DNA of 64,000 nt from Streptococcaceae bacterium AM104-57. Lineage in GTDB: Bacteria > Bacillota > Bacilli > Lactobacillales > Streptococcaceae. This document shows, piece by piece, positions 39,615-50,924 of this stretch; within the stretch, counting starts at the first letter, position 1, and the number at the start of each line of letters is the position of its first letter. The stretch is from positions 7,436 through 71,435 of the forward strand of contig JAQDPW010000010.1 in NCBI GenBank assembly GCA_027659245.1, in the 5' to 3' direction. Below the pieces are notes generated by a model. It ran no database searches. It saw only the letters and a program-made list of their open reading frames with translations, and had not been told where the DNA came from. Position numbers and translations under genes: made by a program.

Positions 39615-40988
39615 TTATTTACCAAGACAAAATTGGCTGAACAACTGTGTAATGAGTTCATCTGGAGCAGCATCACCAGTAATTTCTCCAAGAATTTCCC
39701 AAGTACGTGTCAAATCAACTTGAAGCAAATCAACTGGCATGCCCAGTTCAAGTCCTTCATTAACTGCTTGTAAGCTTTCGACTGCCTTTTCAATTAAGGA
39801 AATGTGACGGGCATTAGACAAGTATGTAGCATCTTGTTCGACCAAGCCAGCATTTTCAAAGAAGAGATTGTTGATACGCTCCTCGATTTTGTCTATATTC
39901 TGATTTTTGAGGACTGAAATACGGATGACATCTTCAGGAAGTTCGTCAGTTTCAATAGTCTCAGGAAGGTCAGTTTTGTTCAGTAGGATGATACGGTTGG
40001 TATCTTGGCTGATTTCAAGAAGTTGTCGGTCTTGGGCAGTTAGAGGTTCGCTGGCGTTTAAGACAAGTAAAACCAAATCAGCTTCCTTGAGAGCTTTTTT
40101 GGAGCGCTCAACACCGATTTGTTCGACGATATCATCCGTTTCTCGTATACCTGCAGTATCAATCAATTTCAGTGGAACACCGTTGATATTGACGTATTCT
40201 TCAATGACGTCTCGAGTAGTCCCTGCAATATCCGTTACAATAGCCTTGTCTTCACGTAGGAGGTTGTTGAGTAGGCTAGACTTCCCAACGTTGGGACGAC
40301 CAATGATGGCCGTTGAAATCCCTTCACGGAGGATTTTACCACGACGGGCTGTCTTTAGAAGATTGGTCAAGAGTTGTTCAAACTCCAAGGTCTTTTCACG
40401 GACAACAGCAGTAGTGGCTTCTTCAACATCGTCGTATTCAGGATAGTCGATATTAACCTCTACTTGTGCCAGTGTATTGAGAATTTCCTGACGAGTATTG
40501 TTAATGAGGTCAGATAAAGAACCGTCTAGTTGTTTGACTGCAATATTCATGGCCTTGTCTGTCTTGGCACGGATGATATCCATAACAGCTTCAGCCTGAG
40601 TCAAGTCCACACGACCGTTCAGGAAGGCACGTTTGGTAAATTCTCCAGGTTCTGCCATGCGAGCCCCTTCACGGATAGCTAATTGCAGGATTTCATTGGT
40701 TACGGCGATTCCACCGTGGGTATTGATCTCGATGATATCCTCACGAGTGAAGGTCTTTGGAGATTTCATAGCCCCAATCATAACCTCGTCCATGACCTTA
40801 CCAGTTTGAGGGTCAACAATGTGGCCGTAGTTAAGAGTGTGGCTAGCAACCTTGCTCAAGTCCTTGCCTTTAAAGATTTTCTGCGCAATGGCAAAACTAT
40901 CCGTTCCGCTTAGGCGGACTATCCCAATAGCCCCTTCACCAAGCGGTGTCGAGATAGCTGCAATGGTATCAAATTCCCGTGTAATCAT
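39615..40988 (-). CDS. mnmE: tRNA modification GTPase MnmE
   Basis: The 457-residue GTPase works with MnmG to make 5-carboxymethylaminomethyl-uridine at the wobble position of tRNAs. The N-terminal folate-binding domain starts [25 protein letters not shown]. The G domain has [12 protein letters not shown] near 227, [21 protein letters not shown] near 270 and NKTD near 335. The C-terminal FCLGK contains the conserved catalytic-type Cys. It converges on hemH. Confidence 0.97.
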   Translation of the reverse strand: MITREFDTIAAISTPLGEGAIGIVRLSGTDSFAIAQKIFKGKDLSKVASHTLNYGHIVDPQTGKVMDEVMIGAMKSPKTFTREDIIEINTHGGIAVTNEILQLAIREGARMAEPGEFTKRAFLNGRVDLTQAEAVMDIIRAKTDKAMNIAVKQLDGSLSDLINNTRQEILNTLAQVEVNIDYPEYDDVEEATTAVVREKTLEFEQLLTNLLKTARRGKILREGISTAIIGRPNVGKSSLLNNLLREDKAIVTDIAGTTRDVIEEYVNINGVPLKLIDTAGIRETDDIVEQIGVERSKKALKEADLVLLVLNASEPLTAQDRQLLEISQDTNRIILLNKTDLPETIETDELPEDVIRISVLKNQNIDKIEERINNLFFENAGLVEQDATYLSNARHISLIEKAVESLQAVNEGLELGMPVDLLQVDLTRTWEILGEITGDAAPDELITQLFSQFCLGK

Positions 40989-41084
40989 TTCAATTCCTTT
41001 ATAGTTTATTTGTTTGTATAGACTAATATCTCTTCAAATTGTAACAAATTTTAGTATTTTCTTCAATGAATGTTACTTATAAAG

Positions 41085-41113
41085 AAAAGCCTAAGCAGAT
41101 TGCTTAAGCTTTA
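41085..41113 (-). terminator. Terminator of the tautomerase gene
   Basis: On the minus strand AAAGCTTAAGCA pairs with TGCTTAGGCTTT (one G-U) and ends in T-rich sequence. It overlaps the stop codon. Confidence 0.75.
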
Positions 41114-41293
41114 CTTAGTGCGCATTTCGCCTTGTGGGAAATAGGTTCCTTCAGGCATATCGTTGATAATAACATGAACAGCAGATTGAGGTGCACCAGT
41201 GTTGCGAACAACAGCTTCCGTAACTTCCTTGGCTAGGGCTTTCTTTTGCTCTAGCGTGCGTCCTTCAAATAAATTGATGCGTACAAATGGCAT
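41111..41293 (-). CDS. 4-oxalocrotonate tautomerase family protein
   Basis: The 60-residue protein starts MPFVRINLFEGRTLEQKKALAKEVTEAV. The proline after the initiator Met is the catalytic base of this family, so the ATG at 41293 is the real start and the five-residue longer version is not. Arg11-type and C-terminal features (VHVIINDMPEGTYFPQGE) are usual. Small tautomerases act as hexamers on enol-keto substrates; the physiological role in streptococci is unknown. It lies alone, read opposite to tdk. Confidence 0.88.
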   Translation of the reverse strand: MPFVRINLFEGRTLEQKKALAKEVTEAVVRNTGAPQSAVHVIINDMPEGTYFPQGEMRTK

Positions 41294-41346
41294 AATTGCG
41301 TCCTCCACTAGTTATTTGATTTCTTCTATTTTACCACAATTTGCCG

Positions 41347-41375
41347 TTTAAAGCTTTGAGAAAATATGGTATACT
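41347..41375 (+). promoter_or_regulatory. tdk promoter
   Basis: TTTAAA (41347-41352), a 17-base spacer and TATACT (41370-41375) with an extended TGG, 42 bases before the tdk ATG. Confidence 0.65.
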
Positions 41376-41416
41376 AGAATGTAGCAAAAATTTAGAAATG
41401 GACGTGAAATAGAAGC

Positions 41417-42016
41417 ATGGCACAGTTGTATTATCGTTATGGGACCATGAACTCAGGAAAAACGATTGAGATTCTCAAAGTAGCCTATAACTATGAGGAG
41501 CAAGGAAAGGGAGTTGTGATTATGACTTCGGCTCTGGATACGCGTGACGGTGTTGGCTATGTTTCAAGTCGAATTGGGATGAAAAGACCAGCAGTTGCTA
41601 TTGAGGAAACAACGGATATCTTTGGATTTATCCGAGATTTACCTGAAATGCCTTACTGTGTACTTGTCGATGAAGCCCAGTTTTTAAAGCGTCACCATGT
41701 TTACGATCTAGCTCGTGTTGTGGATGAGTTAGACATACCTGTCATGGCATTTGGTTTAAAAAATGATTTTCGCAACGAACTATTCGAAGGTTCAAAATAT
41801 CTTCTGCTCTTAGCAGATAAGATTGACGAAATCAAGACCATTTGCCAGTATTGCAAGAAAAAAGCAACCATGGTGTTGCGTACGCAGAATGGTCTGCCAG
41901 TCTATGATGGTGAGCAGATCCAGATAGGTGGCAATGAAACCTATATCTCGGTTTGCCGTAAACATTATTTTGCCCCACTGATAACATCTAACAAGGCTCA
42001 AGACTATGACAATTGA
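41417..42016 (+). CDS. tdk: Thymidine kinase
   Basis: The 199-residue type II thymidine kinase phosphorylates thymidine in nucleotide salvage. The P-loop is GTMNSGKT (about 8-15), Walker B is CVLVDEAQF (about 86), and zinc-binding cysteines are in CQYCKKKA and SVCRKHY near 150-185. It is first of a run of genes continuing to glyA; its stop overlaps the broken acetyltransferase start by 11 bases. Confidence 0.96.
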   Translation: MAQLYYRYGTMNSGKTIEILKVAYNYEEQGKGVVIMTSALDTRDGVGYVSSRIGMKRPAVAIEETTDIFGFIRDLPEMPYCVLVDEAQFLKRHHVYDLARVVDELDIPVMAFGLKNDFRNELFEGSKYLLLLADKIDEIKTICQYCKKKATMVLRTQNGLPVYDGEQIQIGGNETYISVCRKHYFAPLITSNKAQDYDN

Positions 42017-42482
42017 ACTAAGAGATGTTACAATGGAAAATTATTTTGATGTTCTGCATTTGGAAGTTAAGGAATATCAAAAACAATTTATTGCTACCAA
42101 CGTAATTAGTTTAGCTGAAGCATATGTCTACACTAAAAATGGAGATTTTGTAGCTCCATTGGCAGTTTACGATAATGATGCAATCATAGGTTTTGTGATG
42201 TTAGCTTATGATAAAAAAATCGGAATTAGTAATGGAAATTATTTACTATTTCGTTTCATGCTTGATAAGCATTTTTAAAATCAAGGATATTTTAAACCAA
42301 TTATGGATAAGGTGCTAGACTATGTTCGGACAGCGCCGGCAGGTTTATCCGATAAACTTTGGTTGTCTTATGAACCAGAAAATGAACATGCAAGATCTTG
42401 TTACCTCAGTTATGGATTTAAAGAAACTGGGGAAATATTTGAGAACGAAGTAGTTAGTAGCCATATACGATTTAACAATTGA
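42006..42482 (+). pseudogene. GNAT acetyltransferase with a nonsense codon
   Basis: The frame runs 159 codons to TGA at 42480-42482 but is cut by TAA at 42276-42278, after MLDKHF. The same frame continues as NQGYFKPIMDKVLDYVRT and ends SYGFKETGEIFENEVVSSHIRFNN, the expected C-terminal half of a Gcn5-type acetyltransferase. A single C-to-T change (CAA to TAA) would explain it. It overlaps tdk by 11 bases and is followed 16 bases later by prfA. The truncated 90-residue product would lack most of the acetyl-CoA site. Confidence 0.88.
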
Positions 42483-42498
42483 GAAATAAGGAGAAAAA

Positions 42499-43578
42499 AT
42501 GAACATCTATGATCAACTACAAGCTGTAGAAGACCGTTATGAAGAGTTGGGAGAATTGCTGAGCGACCCTGATGTGGTCTCTGATACCAAACGTTTTATG
42601 GAGCTTTCAAAAGAAGAGGCTGGGACACGTGATACCGTAACTGCCTACCGCGAATACAAACAAGTCCTTCAAAACATTATCGACGCCGAAGAGATGATTA
42701 AAGAATCAGGCGGAGATGCGGACTTGGAAGAAATGGCTAAGCAAGAACTCAAAGATGCTAAGGCTGAAAAAGAAGAGTACGAAGAAAAACTGAAGATCTT
42801 GCTCCTTCCTAAAGATCCAAACGATGACAAGAACATCATCCTTGAAATCCGTGGAGCAGCTGGTGGAGACGAAGCAGCACTTTTCGCTGGAGATTTGCTA
42901 ACCATGTACCAAAAGTATGCTGAAGCTCAAGGATGGCGCTTTGAAGTTATGGAAGCTTCTATGAATGGTGTCGGTGGTTTCAAAGAAGTCGTTGCCATGG
43001 TTTCAGGTCAGTCTGTTTACTCTAAGCTTAAGTACGAATCAGGTGCCCATCGTGTTCAACGTGTCCCTGTGACAGAAAGCCAAGGGCGTGTGCATACCTC
43101 TACAGCGACAGTTCTCGTTATGCCTGAAGTGGAAGAGGTAGAATATGATATTGATCCAAAAGACCTTCGTGTGGATATCTACCACGCATCTGGAGCTGGT
43201 GGACAGAACGTCAACAAGGTTGCGACTGCCGTTCGTATCGTTCACTTGCCAACCAATATCAAGGTTGAAATGCAGGAAGAACGTACCCAGCAGAAAAACC
43301 GTGAAAAAGCTATGAAGATCATCCGTGCGCGTGTTGCTGACCACTTTGCACAGATTGCCCAAGATGAACAAGACGCTGAGCGTAAGTCTACTATCGGTAC
43401 TGGTGACCGTTCAGAACGTATCCGTACCTATAACTTCCCACAAAACCGTGTGACAGACCACCGTATTGGCTTAACCCTTCAAAAACTTGATACTATCTTG
43501 TCTGGTAAATTGGACGAAGTTGTGGATGCCTTGGTTCTTTATGATCAAACGCAAAAATTGGAAGAATTAAACAAATAA
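42499..43578 (+). CDS. prfA: Peptide chain release factor 1
   Basis: The 359-residue class I release factor reads UAA and UAG. The catalytic GGQ lies in [19 protein letters not shown] near residue 230, and the anticodon-like PxT region is near [21 protein letters not shown]. The Gln of GGQ is the substrate of PrmC, which is encoded next with a one-base overlap (taATG). ATAAGGAG precedes the ATG. Confidence 0.97.
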   Translation: MNIYDQLQAVEDRYEELGELLSDPDVVSDTKRFMELSKEEAGTRDTVTAYREYKQVLQNIIDAEEMIKESGGDADLEEMAKQELKDAKAEKEEYEEKLKILLLPKDPNDDKNIILEIRGAAGGDEAALFAGDLLTMYQKYAEAQGWRFEVMEASMNGVGGFKEVVAMVSGQSVYSKLKYESGAHRVQRVPVTESQGRVHTSTATVLVMPEVEEVEYDIDPKDLRVDIYHASGAGGQNVNKVATAVRIVHLPTNIKVEMQEERTQQKNREKAMKIIRARVADHFAQIAQDEQDAERKSTIGTGDRSERIRTYNFPQNRVTDHRIGLTLQKLDTILSGKLDEVVDALVLYDQTQKLEELNK

Positions 43579-44414
43579 TGAAACTAGCTCAAATGTTTAA
43601 AGATTTTGAGGAAAAATTGATAGCACAAGGAGAGGAAGCAGAAAGCCTCTCTTTTGTCTATCGTAGCCTGAAAAATCTATCTTTTACGGACTTTGTCTTT
43701 GCCCTCCAGCAAGAAGTAACAGAGGAAGAAAAAGAGTTTGTGGAGGAAGTCTACAAGAAATTAGCAGTACATATACCTGCCCAGTACATTATCGGCTATG
43801 CTGAATTCTTTGGGATGCAGTTAAAAGTAGATGAGCGGGTCTTGATTCCCCGTCCAGAAACAGAAGAGTTGGTGGAGCTTATCCTGGCTGAAAATCCTGA
43901 GACGAATCTTTCAGTTCTGGATATTGGAACAGGTAGTGGAGCTATTGCTCTCGCCTTAGCAAAAAACAGACCAGATTGGTCAGTAACAGCAGCAGACATT
44001 TCCCAAGATGCTTTAGATTTAGCTAGCGAAAATGCTAAAAAGCAAAATCTTCAAATATTTTTAAAAAAATCTGACTGTTTTACAGAAATTTCTGAAAAAT
44101 ATGATATAATTGTTTCCAATCCACCCTATATCTCTCGTGAAGATGCGTCAGAGGTCGGCTTGAATGTTTTGTATTCGGAGCCTCATCTGGCACTCTTTGC
44201 AGATGAGGATGGTCTAGCGATCTATCGCAGAATCGCTGAGAAAGCTAAAGACTATCTAAAAGATGGTGGTAAGATTTATCTTGAAATTGGCTACAAACAA
44301 GGACAAAGCGTTCCAGCTCTTTTCAAGGAAAATTTTCCCGAGAAGCGAGTTCGAACTCTGAAAGACCAATTTGGCCAAGATAGGATGGTTGTCATTGATG
44401 ATGGAGAAAATTAA
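43578..44414 (+). CDS. prmC: Release factor glutamine methyltransferase
   Basis: The 278-residue HemK-family enzyme methylates the GGQ glutamine of RF1 and RF2. It has an N-terminal helical domain (1-80), the SAM-binding VLDIGTGSGAIALALA near 116 and the catalytic IVSNPPYISR near 180. It starts on the last base of prfA and its end overlaps sua5, so the cluster is translationally coupled. Confidence 0.96.
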   Translation: MKLAQMFKDFEEKLIAQGEEAESLSFVYRSLKNLSFTDFVFALQQEVTEEEKEFVEEVYKKLAVHIPAQYIIGYAEFFGMQLKVDERVLIPRPETEELVELILAENPETNLSVLDIGTGSGAIALALAKNRPDWSVTAADISQDALDLASENAKKQNLQIFLKKSDCFTEISEKYDIIVSNPPYISREDASEVGLNVLYSEPHLALFADEDGLAIYRRIAEKAKDYLKDGGKIYLEIGYKQGQSVPALFKENFPEKRVRTLKDQFGQDRMVVIDDGEN

Positions 44415-45000
44415 GCACGAGCTTGAAAATGGTGGAGCTGTTGTTTTGCCAACGGAGACAGTTTATGGACTTTTTGCAAAAGCATTGGATGAAAAGGCTG
44501 TTGACCATGTTTATCAGCTTAAACGTCGCCCTAGAGATAAGGCGCTTAATCTGAATGTCGCTTCTATCGATGACATTTTGTATTTTTCTAAAAATCAACC
44601 AGCTTATCTAAAGAATCTTGTTGATACCTTTTTACCGGGTCCACTAACGATTATCCTAGAGGCTAATGACAGAGTTCCCTACTGGGTAAATTCAGACTTG
44701 ACTACAGTTGGATTTCGGATGCCGAGTCATCCTGTTACCTTGGACTTGATTCGTGAGTTTGGTCCTTTAATCGGCCCATCTGGTAATATCTCTGGTCAAT
44801 CAAGTGGAGTTACTTTTCGAAAGATTCTTCATGATTTTGACCAAGAGGTCTTGGGATTTGAAGACGATAGTTTTTTAACAGGTAAAGATTCTACTATTTT
44901 AGATTTAACTGGTAAGAAGGTAAAAATTTTACGGCAAGGTTCCATCACTCAAGAAGACATTCTTGCCAAGCTACCTGAAATTCCTTTTGAGGAGGTATGA
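44398..45000 (+). CDS. Sua5/YciO/YrdC family protein (threonylcarbamoyl-AMP synthase-like)
   Basis: The 200-residue YrdC-fold protein has VVLPTETVYGLFAKAL near the start, KRRPRDKALNLNV, VGFRMPSHP and IGPSGNISGQSSG. Such proteins make threonylcarbamoyl-AMP for the t6A37 modification of tRNA. ATG at 44398 (or the next codon at 44401) is preferred over the upstream TTG. It overlaps prmC by 17 bases. The typical C-terminal Sua5 domain is missing, so it is of the short TsaC type. Confidence 0.9.
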   Translation: MMEKIKHELENGGAVVLPTETVYGLFAKALDEKAVDHVYQLKRRPRDKALNLNVASIDDILYFSKNQPAYLKNLVDTFLPGPLTIILEANDRVPYWVNSDLTTVGFRMPSHPVTLDLIREFGPLIGPSGNISGQSSGVTFRKILHDFDQEVLGFEDDSFLTGKDSTILDLTGKKVKILRQGSITQEDILAKLPEIPFEEV

Positions 45001-45001
45001 T

Positions 45002-45448
45002 ATGCTACGTGATTTGAAAGCAACAGATGTTGCAGCTATTTGTGAGATTAACAAAGAAGCTTTAGGTTATACTTTTAGTCCAGAGGAAACGGCTAGTCAA
45101 CTAGCTAGATTATCCAAAGACTCACATCATTTTCTACTAGGTTATGAGGATGATGCTAGTCATGAACTCTTTGGCTACGTTCATGCAGAGGTTTATGAAT
45201 CTCTCTATTCCAAGGCAGGATTTAATATCTTGGCCTTGGCAGTTTTACCTCAAAGACAAGGGAAGGGGATTGGTAAAGCTTTACTTGAAGGTTTGGAGCA
45301 AGAAACAAAAAGACGCGGTTATGAGTTTATTCGCTTAAACTCTGCAGACCACCGTCTGGATGCGCATGCATTTTATGAAAAAGTAGGTTATACTTGTGAT
45401 AAGATGCAGAAACGGTTTATTAAATTGATTAAAGGAGAAGACCTATGA
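45002..45448 (+). CDS. GNAT family N-acetyltransferase
   Basis: The 148-residue Gcn5-fold protein has an intact acetyl-CoA loop, [20 protein letters not shown] (R/QxxGxG/A). ATG at 45002 follows GGAGG of the preceding gene's end; an upstream TTG start would overlap that gene. The substrate is not evident. It overlaps glyA by four bases (ATGA), so it is co-expressed with serine hydroxymethyltransferase. Confidence 0.88.
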   Translation: MLRDLKATDVAAICEINKEALGYTFSPEETASQLARLSKDSHHFLLGYEDDASHELFGYVHAEVYESLYSKAGFNILALAVLPQRQGKGIGKALLEGLEQETKRRGYEFIRLNSADHRLDAHAFYEKVGYTCDKMQKRFIKLIKGEDL

Positions 45449-46701
45449 TTTTTGACAAAGATGATTTTAAAGCATATGATGCAGATCTCTGGAATGCTAT
45501 TGCTAAGGAAGAAGAACGCCAACAAAACAACATCGAGTTGATTGCTTCTGAAAACGTCGTTTCTAAGGCTGTTATGGCTGCTCAAGGGTCTATCTTGACC
45601 AATAAATATGCCGAAGGTTACCCAGGACGCCGTTATTACGGTGGTACTAATGTAGTAGATATCGTTGAAAGTTTAGCTATTGAACGTGCAAAAGAAATTT
45701 TTGGTGCCAAGTTTGCCAATGTCCAACCCCACTCAGGAAGCCAAGCCAACTGTGCAGCTTACATGGCCTTGATTGAGCCTGGTGATACTGTTATGGGGAT
45801 GGATTTGGCAGCAGGTGGTCACTTGACTCACGGAGCTCCTGTAAGTTTCTCAGGCCAAACCTACAATTTTGTTTCTTATAGCGTTGATCCGGAGACAGAG
45901 CTATTGGACTTTGACGCTATCTTAAAACAAGCACAAGAAGTAAAACCAAAATTAATCGTAGCAGGAGCTTCAGCCTACTCTCAAATTATCGACTTTTCGA
46001 AATTCCGTGAAATTGCTGATGCTGTTGGTGCTAAACTCATGGTTGATATGGCTCATATTGCTGGCTTGGTTGCAGCAGGTCTTCATCCAAGTCCAGTGCC
46101 TTATGCTCATATTACAACAACAACGACCCACAAAACCCTTCGTGGACCACGTGGTGGTTTGATTTTGACCAACGACGAAGATCTAGCTAAGAAAATTAAC
46201 TCTGCTATCTTCCCAGGTATCCAAGGTGGACCTTTGGAGCACGTTATCGCTGCTAAAGCTGTGTCTTTCAAAGAAGTTTTGGATCCAGCCTTCAAGGAAT
46301 ATGCTACCAATGTCATCAAGAACAGCAAGGCTATGGCAGATATCTTCTTGCAAGACCCTGATTTCCGTATCATTTCTGGCGGAACTGAAAACCACCTTTT
46401 CCTAGTTGATGTAACTAAGGTTGTAGAGAACGGAAAAGTTGCTCAAAACTTGCTGGATGAAGTCAATATTACCCTAAATAAAAACTCAATCCCTTACGAA
46501 ACTTTATCACCGTTCAAGACAAGTGGTATTCGTATCGGATCTGCAGCCATTACTGCGCGTGGATTTGGTGAAGAAGAAAGTCGCAAAGTGGCTGAACTCA
46601 TCATTAAAGCCCTTAAGAATGCAGAAAATGAAGCTGTTTTAGAAGAAGTGAGAAGTGCAGTTAAACAATTAACAGATGCCTTCCCATTATACGAGGACTA
46701 A
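45445..46701 (+). CDS. glyA: Serine hydroxymethyltransferase
   Basis: The 418-residue PLP enzyme interconverts serine and glycine with tetrahydrofolate. The PLP lysine lies in [18 protein letters not shown] near 230. Other hallmarks are [32 protein letters not shown] and [12 protein letters not shown]. Length is normal. GGAGAAGACC precedes the ATG. Confidence 0.98.
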   Translation: MIFDKDDFKAYDADLWNAIAKEEERQQNNIELIASENVVSKAVMAAQGSILTNKYAEGYPGRRYYGGTNVVDIVESLAIERAKEIFGAKFANVQPHSGSQANCAAYMALIEPGDTVMGMDLAAGGHLTHGAPVSFSGQTYNFVSYSVDPETELLDFDAILKQAQEVKPKLIVAGASAYSQIIDFSKFREIADAVGAKLMVDMAHIAGLVAAGLHPSPVPYAHITTTTTHKTLRGPRGGLILTNDEDLAKKINSAIFPGIQGGPLEHVIAAKAVSFKEVLDPAFKEYATNVIKNSKAMADIFLQDPDFRIISGGTENHLFLVDVTKVVENGKVAQNLLDEVNITLNKNSIPYETLSPFKTSGIRIGSAAITARGFGEEESRKVAELIIKALKNAENEAVLEEVRSAVKQLTDAFPLYED

Positions 46702-46708
46702 TATTTTT

Positions 46709-47683
46709 ATGGACATTTATATTAAGAAAGCTATTATCCATCAGTTCAGCCCTGATGACACGGACTTGTTTCTAGCGGATAAGCTTCTCAATATCACTCC
46801 AAAAATTGAGGAATACCTGCGTAAAAAAATTGAACGTGTGTATTCAGATGAAGCCAAGACTGGGATTTTCGAAGAAGAAAATCCCTTCTTCAATCACATC
46901 ACTGACGATTTGTTGGAGACATCAGTAACACTGGCTAATCTCTGGAAAGAGGAATTCAGTATTTCTGAAAACCTCAAGACCAATGACTTGATTTTTGTGC
47001 AATTTTCTAAAGAAGGTGTGGAGCATTTTGCTTTCTTGCGAATTGCCCTGCGTGAGACCTTAACCCATCTGGGTGGAGAAGTTGACAATCCAATCAAGCT
47101 AACTCAAAACAATCTTCCTGGATTTGGTACAGGGGCTGATGAGGCCTTGGTGGTCAATCTTCAAAGCCGAAAATATCATCTGATTGAGAAACGAATCAAG
47201 TATAACGGGACTTTTTTGAACTATTTTTCAGATAATCTTCTTGCTGTCGCCCCTAAAATTTCACCCAAGAAATCCATCAAGGAACTTGAAAAAACGGCTC
47301 AGAGAATTGCTGAAACCTTCAACACAGACGATTTCCAGTTTCAATCCAAGGTCAAGTCTGCTATTTTCAACAACCTTGAAGAAAGCAATGAATTGTCTCC
47401 AGAAAAATTGGCAAATGACCTTTTTGACAACAATCTCACTGCACGTCTTAGCTTTATTGATCAGGTAAAAGAAGCTGTACCGGAGCCAGTTCAGTTTGAT
47501 GAAATCGATGCTAGTCGCCAATTAAAGAAATTTGAAAACCAAAAGCTTTCTCTGTCAAATGGTATTGAGTTAATTGTACCCAATAATATTTACCAAGATG
47601 CTGAGTCGGTAGAATTTATCCAAAATGACAATGGAACCTACTCTATCTTAATCAAAAACATCGAGGATATTCAAAGTAAATAA
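46709..47683 (+). CDS. Nucleoid-associated protein (NdpA/YejK-like)
   Basis: The 324-residue soluble protein starts [27 protein letters not shown] at ATG 46709 (seven bases after glyA); earlier starts would overlap glyA. The pattern matches the 37-kDa nucleoid-associated protein family (PF04245) described for E. coli YejK, whose molecular function is unclear. No membrane segment is present. Its stop overlaps the next ATG by one base. Confidence 0.8.
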   Translation: MDIYIKKAIIHQFSPDDTDLFLADKLLNITPKIEEYLRKKIERVYSDEAKTGIFEEENPFFNHITDDLLETSVTLANLWKEEFSISENLKTNDLIFVQFSKEGVEHFAFLRIALRETLTHLGGEVDNPIKLTQNNLPGFGTGADEALVVNLQSRKYHLIEKRIKYNGTFLNYFSDNLLAVAPKISPKKSIKELEKTAQRIAETFNTDDFQFQSKVKSAIFNNLEESNELSPEKLANDLFDNNLTARLSFIDQVKEAVPEPVQFDEIDASRQLKKFENQKLSLSNGIELIVPNNIYQDAESVEFIQNDNGTYSILIKNIEDIQSK

Positions 47684-48333
47684 TGTTTAAACGAATTCGA
47701 AGAGTGCTTGTACTAGCAGTCTTCCTTTTTGCTGGATATAAAGCTTACCGTGTTCATCAAGATGTCAAGCAAGTCATGACCTATCAACCTATGGTGCGAG
47801 AAATCTTGAGTGAAAAAGACACCCCAGCAAACGAAGAGCTTGTGCTCGCTATGATTTATACCGAAACAAAAGGAAAAGAAGGCGATGTTATGCAGTCTAG
47901 TGAGTCTGCAAGTGGTTCCACCAACACTATCAATGATAATGCCTCTAGCATTCGGCAAGGTGTTCAAACTCTGACAGATAATCTCTATCTGGCGCAGAAG
48001 AAGGGTGTTGATGTCTGGACAGCTGTTCAAGCCTATAATTTTGGACCTGCCTATATCGATTTTATCGCCCAAAATGGTAAGGAAAACACCCTAGCACTGG
48101 CCAAACAGTACTCTCGTGAGACTGTTGCTCCCTTGCTTGGCAATACTACTGGAAAGACTTACAGTTATATTCACCCCATTTCTATCTTCTACGGTGCTGA
48201 ACTTTATGTAGATGGGGGGAACTATTATTACTCTAGACAGGTTCAACTAAATCTCTATATTATTAAATTTTTTAATTTTTTAATCTATTTTAAGCATCTA
48301 GAATTTCTAGGTGCTTTTATAAGTTTTCTTTAA
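47683..48333 (+). CDS. Membrane-anchored lysozyme-like protein
   Basis: The 216-residue protein has an N-terminal hydrophobic segment ([15 protein letters not shown]) and a lysozyme-like domain with [20 protein letters not shown] (probable catalytic Glu) and [11 protein letters not shown]. Related proteins in Gram-positives cut peptidoglycan locally. The last 25 or so residues ([27 protein letters not shown]) are read through T-rich sequence and a terminator-like hairpin (48293-48319). The original stop may therefore have lain earlier, with a frameshift in the T tracts. It starts on the last base of the upstream gene. Confidence 0.82.
   Translation: MFKRIRRVLVLAVFLFAGYKAYRVHQDVKQVMTYQPMVREILSEKDTPANEELVLAMIYTETKGKEGDVMQSSESASGSTNTINDNASSIRQGVQTLTDNLYLAQKKGVDVWTAVQAYNFGPAYIDFIAQNGKENTLALAKQYSRETVAPLLGNTTGKTYSYIHPISIFYGAELYVDGGNYYYSRQVQLNLYIIKFFNFLIYFKHLEFLGAFISFL
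48293..48319 (+). terminator. Terminator-like hairpin inside the 3' end of the lysozyme-like gene
   Basis: AAGCATCTAGA pairs with TCTAGGTGCTT (one G-U) over a three-base loop and is followed by TTTATAAG. Confidence 0.6.
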
Positions 48334-48374
48334 GGCTAATCGACTATCCTAGATAGGAAAAGGAGGAACGTCTC

Positions 48375-49349
48375 ATGCGAAAGAAATTCTTTCTGACTAG
48401 TGCTGCAGTTCTTTTAGCTGTTGCAACTTTGCAAAGCGCTCAAGCAGCCACTGATGTTCAAAAAGTAATTGATGAAACTTATGTTCAACCTGAGTACGTC
48501 TTGGGTTCATCATTAACAGAGGATCAAAAAAATCAAACCCTTAAAAAACTAGGCTACAATGCCTCAACAGACACCAAAGAACTCAAGACCATGACACCTG
48601 ATGTCTATTCTAAGATTATGAATGTGGCCAATGACTCTAGCTTACAGTTGTATTCATCAGCCAAGATTCAAAAGCTGGGTGACAAGTCGCCACTTGAAGT
48701 GAAGATTGAAACCCCTGAAAATATCACTAAAGTGACCCAAGACATGTACCGTAATGCGGCCGTTACCTTGGGTGTGGAGCACGCGCGTATCACCGTTGCG
48801 GCACCAATCCCTGTAACAGGTGAAAGTGCCTTAGCAGGTATTTACTATTCATTAGAAGCTAATGGTGTTCAACTTCCTCAAGAAAATAAAGACCTAGCTC
48901 AGGAAGAGCTAAAAGCCTTGTCAGACATCAACGATGAAAACAAGGATAAATCAGGCTATGATGCCAATAAACTCAATGTAGCCCTTGCCGATATCAAGTC
49001 TGCTATCGCTAAGGCTAAAGAGTCCAAGGGTGAACTTACAGAAGATGATGTTCGTAAGATTGTAGAAGATACATTGAAAAATTATAAGCTAGATCAGGTT
49101 ATAACAGGAAATCAGATCAATATCATCATCAACTTTGCCTTTAATCTTTCAAAGAGTGACATTCTCAACAACGAAGATTTCACAAAGACTCTAAAAGATT
49201 TGAAACAAAGCATTGTTGCGCAAGCAGGTGATAGTTTCAGCAATATCGACCTTAACTTTGATGCCAATAAAGCTATTCAAGACGGCGGAAACATCCTTAG
49301 CTCAATTTGGCAAGCTATCCTTGATTTCTTCAAGAGTTTTGGTGCTTAG
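48375..49349 (+). CDS. Secreted DUF1002 protein
   Basis: The 324-residue protein has a Sec signal peptide (MRKKFFLTSAAVLLAVATLQSAQAA, cleavage expected after AQA). The mature part matches the DUF1002 family, like B. subtilis YpuA: VLGSSLTEDQKNQTL, NAAVTLGVEHARITVAAPIPVTGESALAG. Its function is unknown. A short amphipathic C-terminus (SSIWQAILDFFKSFGA) could touch the membrane. AAAGGAGGAACG precedes the ATG. Confidence 0.85.
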   Translation: MRKKFFLTSAAVLLAVATLQSAQAATDVQKVIDETYVQPEYVLGSSLTEDQKNQTLKKLGYNASTDTKELKTMTPDVYSKIMNVANDSSLQLYSSAKIQKLGDKSPLEVKIETPENITKVTQDMYRNAAVTLGVEHARITVAAPIPVTGESALAGIYYSLEANGVQLPQENKDLAQEELKALSDINDENKDKSGYDANKLNVALADIKSAIAKAKESKGELTEDDVRKIVEDTLKNYKLDQVITGNQINIIINFAFNLSKSDILNNEDFTKTLKDLKQSIVAQAGDSFSNIDLNFDANKAIQDGGNILSSIWQAILDFFKSFGA

Positions 49350-49361
49350 ATCAATTCATGG

Positions 49362-49400
49362 TATAATAGATGGTAACAGAACAGTTGCCGTCTTTTTTTT
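49362..49400 (+). promoter_or_regulatory. Promoter immediately followed by a terminator hairpin
   Basis: TGGTATAAT (-10 at 49362-49367) is an extended -10 promoter. Four bases on, GGTAAC (49372-49377) pairs with GTTGCC (49384-49389), followed by eight or more T residues. The hairpin can end the DUF1002 transcript. Transcripts from this promoter would begin within or just before it. Confidence 0.6.
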
Positions 49401-49410
49401 CGGCACATAG

Positions 49411-50778
<1,368 letters not shown>

Positions 50779-50804
50779 AAACCTTGTAACGAAAGGGATA
50801 ATGG

Positions 50805-50830
50805 AAAGCCTTGATTATAGGGCTTTTTTT
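50805..50830 (+). terminator. rlmCD terminator
   Basis: AAAGCC pairs with GGGCTTT across TTGATTATA and ends in seven T residues. It marks the left edge of the accessory island. Confidence 0.85.
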
Positions 50831-50924
50831 GCATTTTTGTGATAGAATATAGTTAGTTATAAATCGTGAGACTAAGAAGCAGAAAAAATATTATACATAG
50901 AATAATGAAAATAAGGAAGATAAA

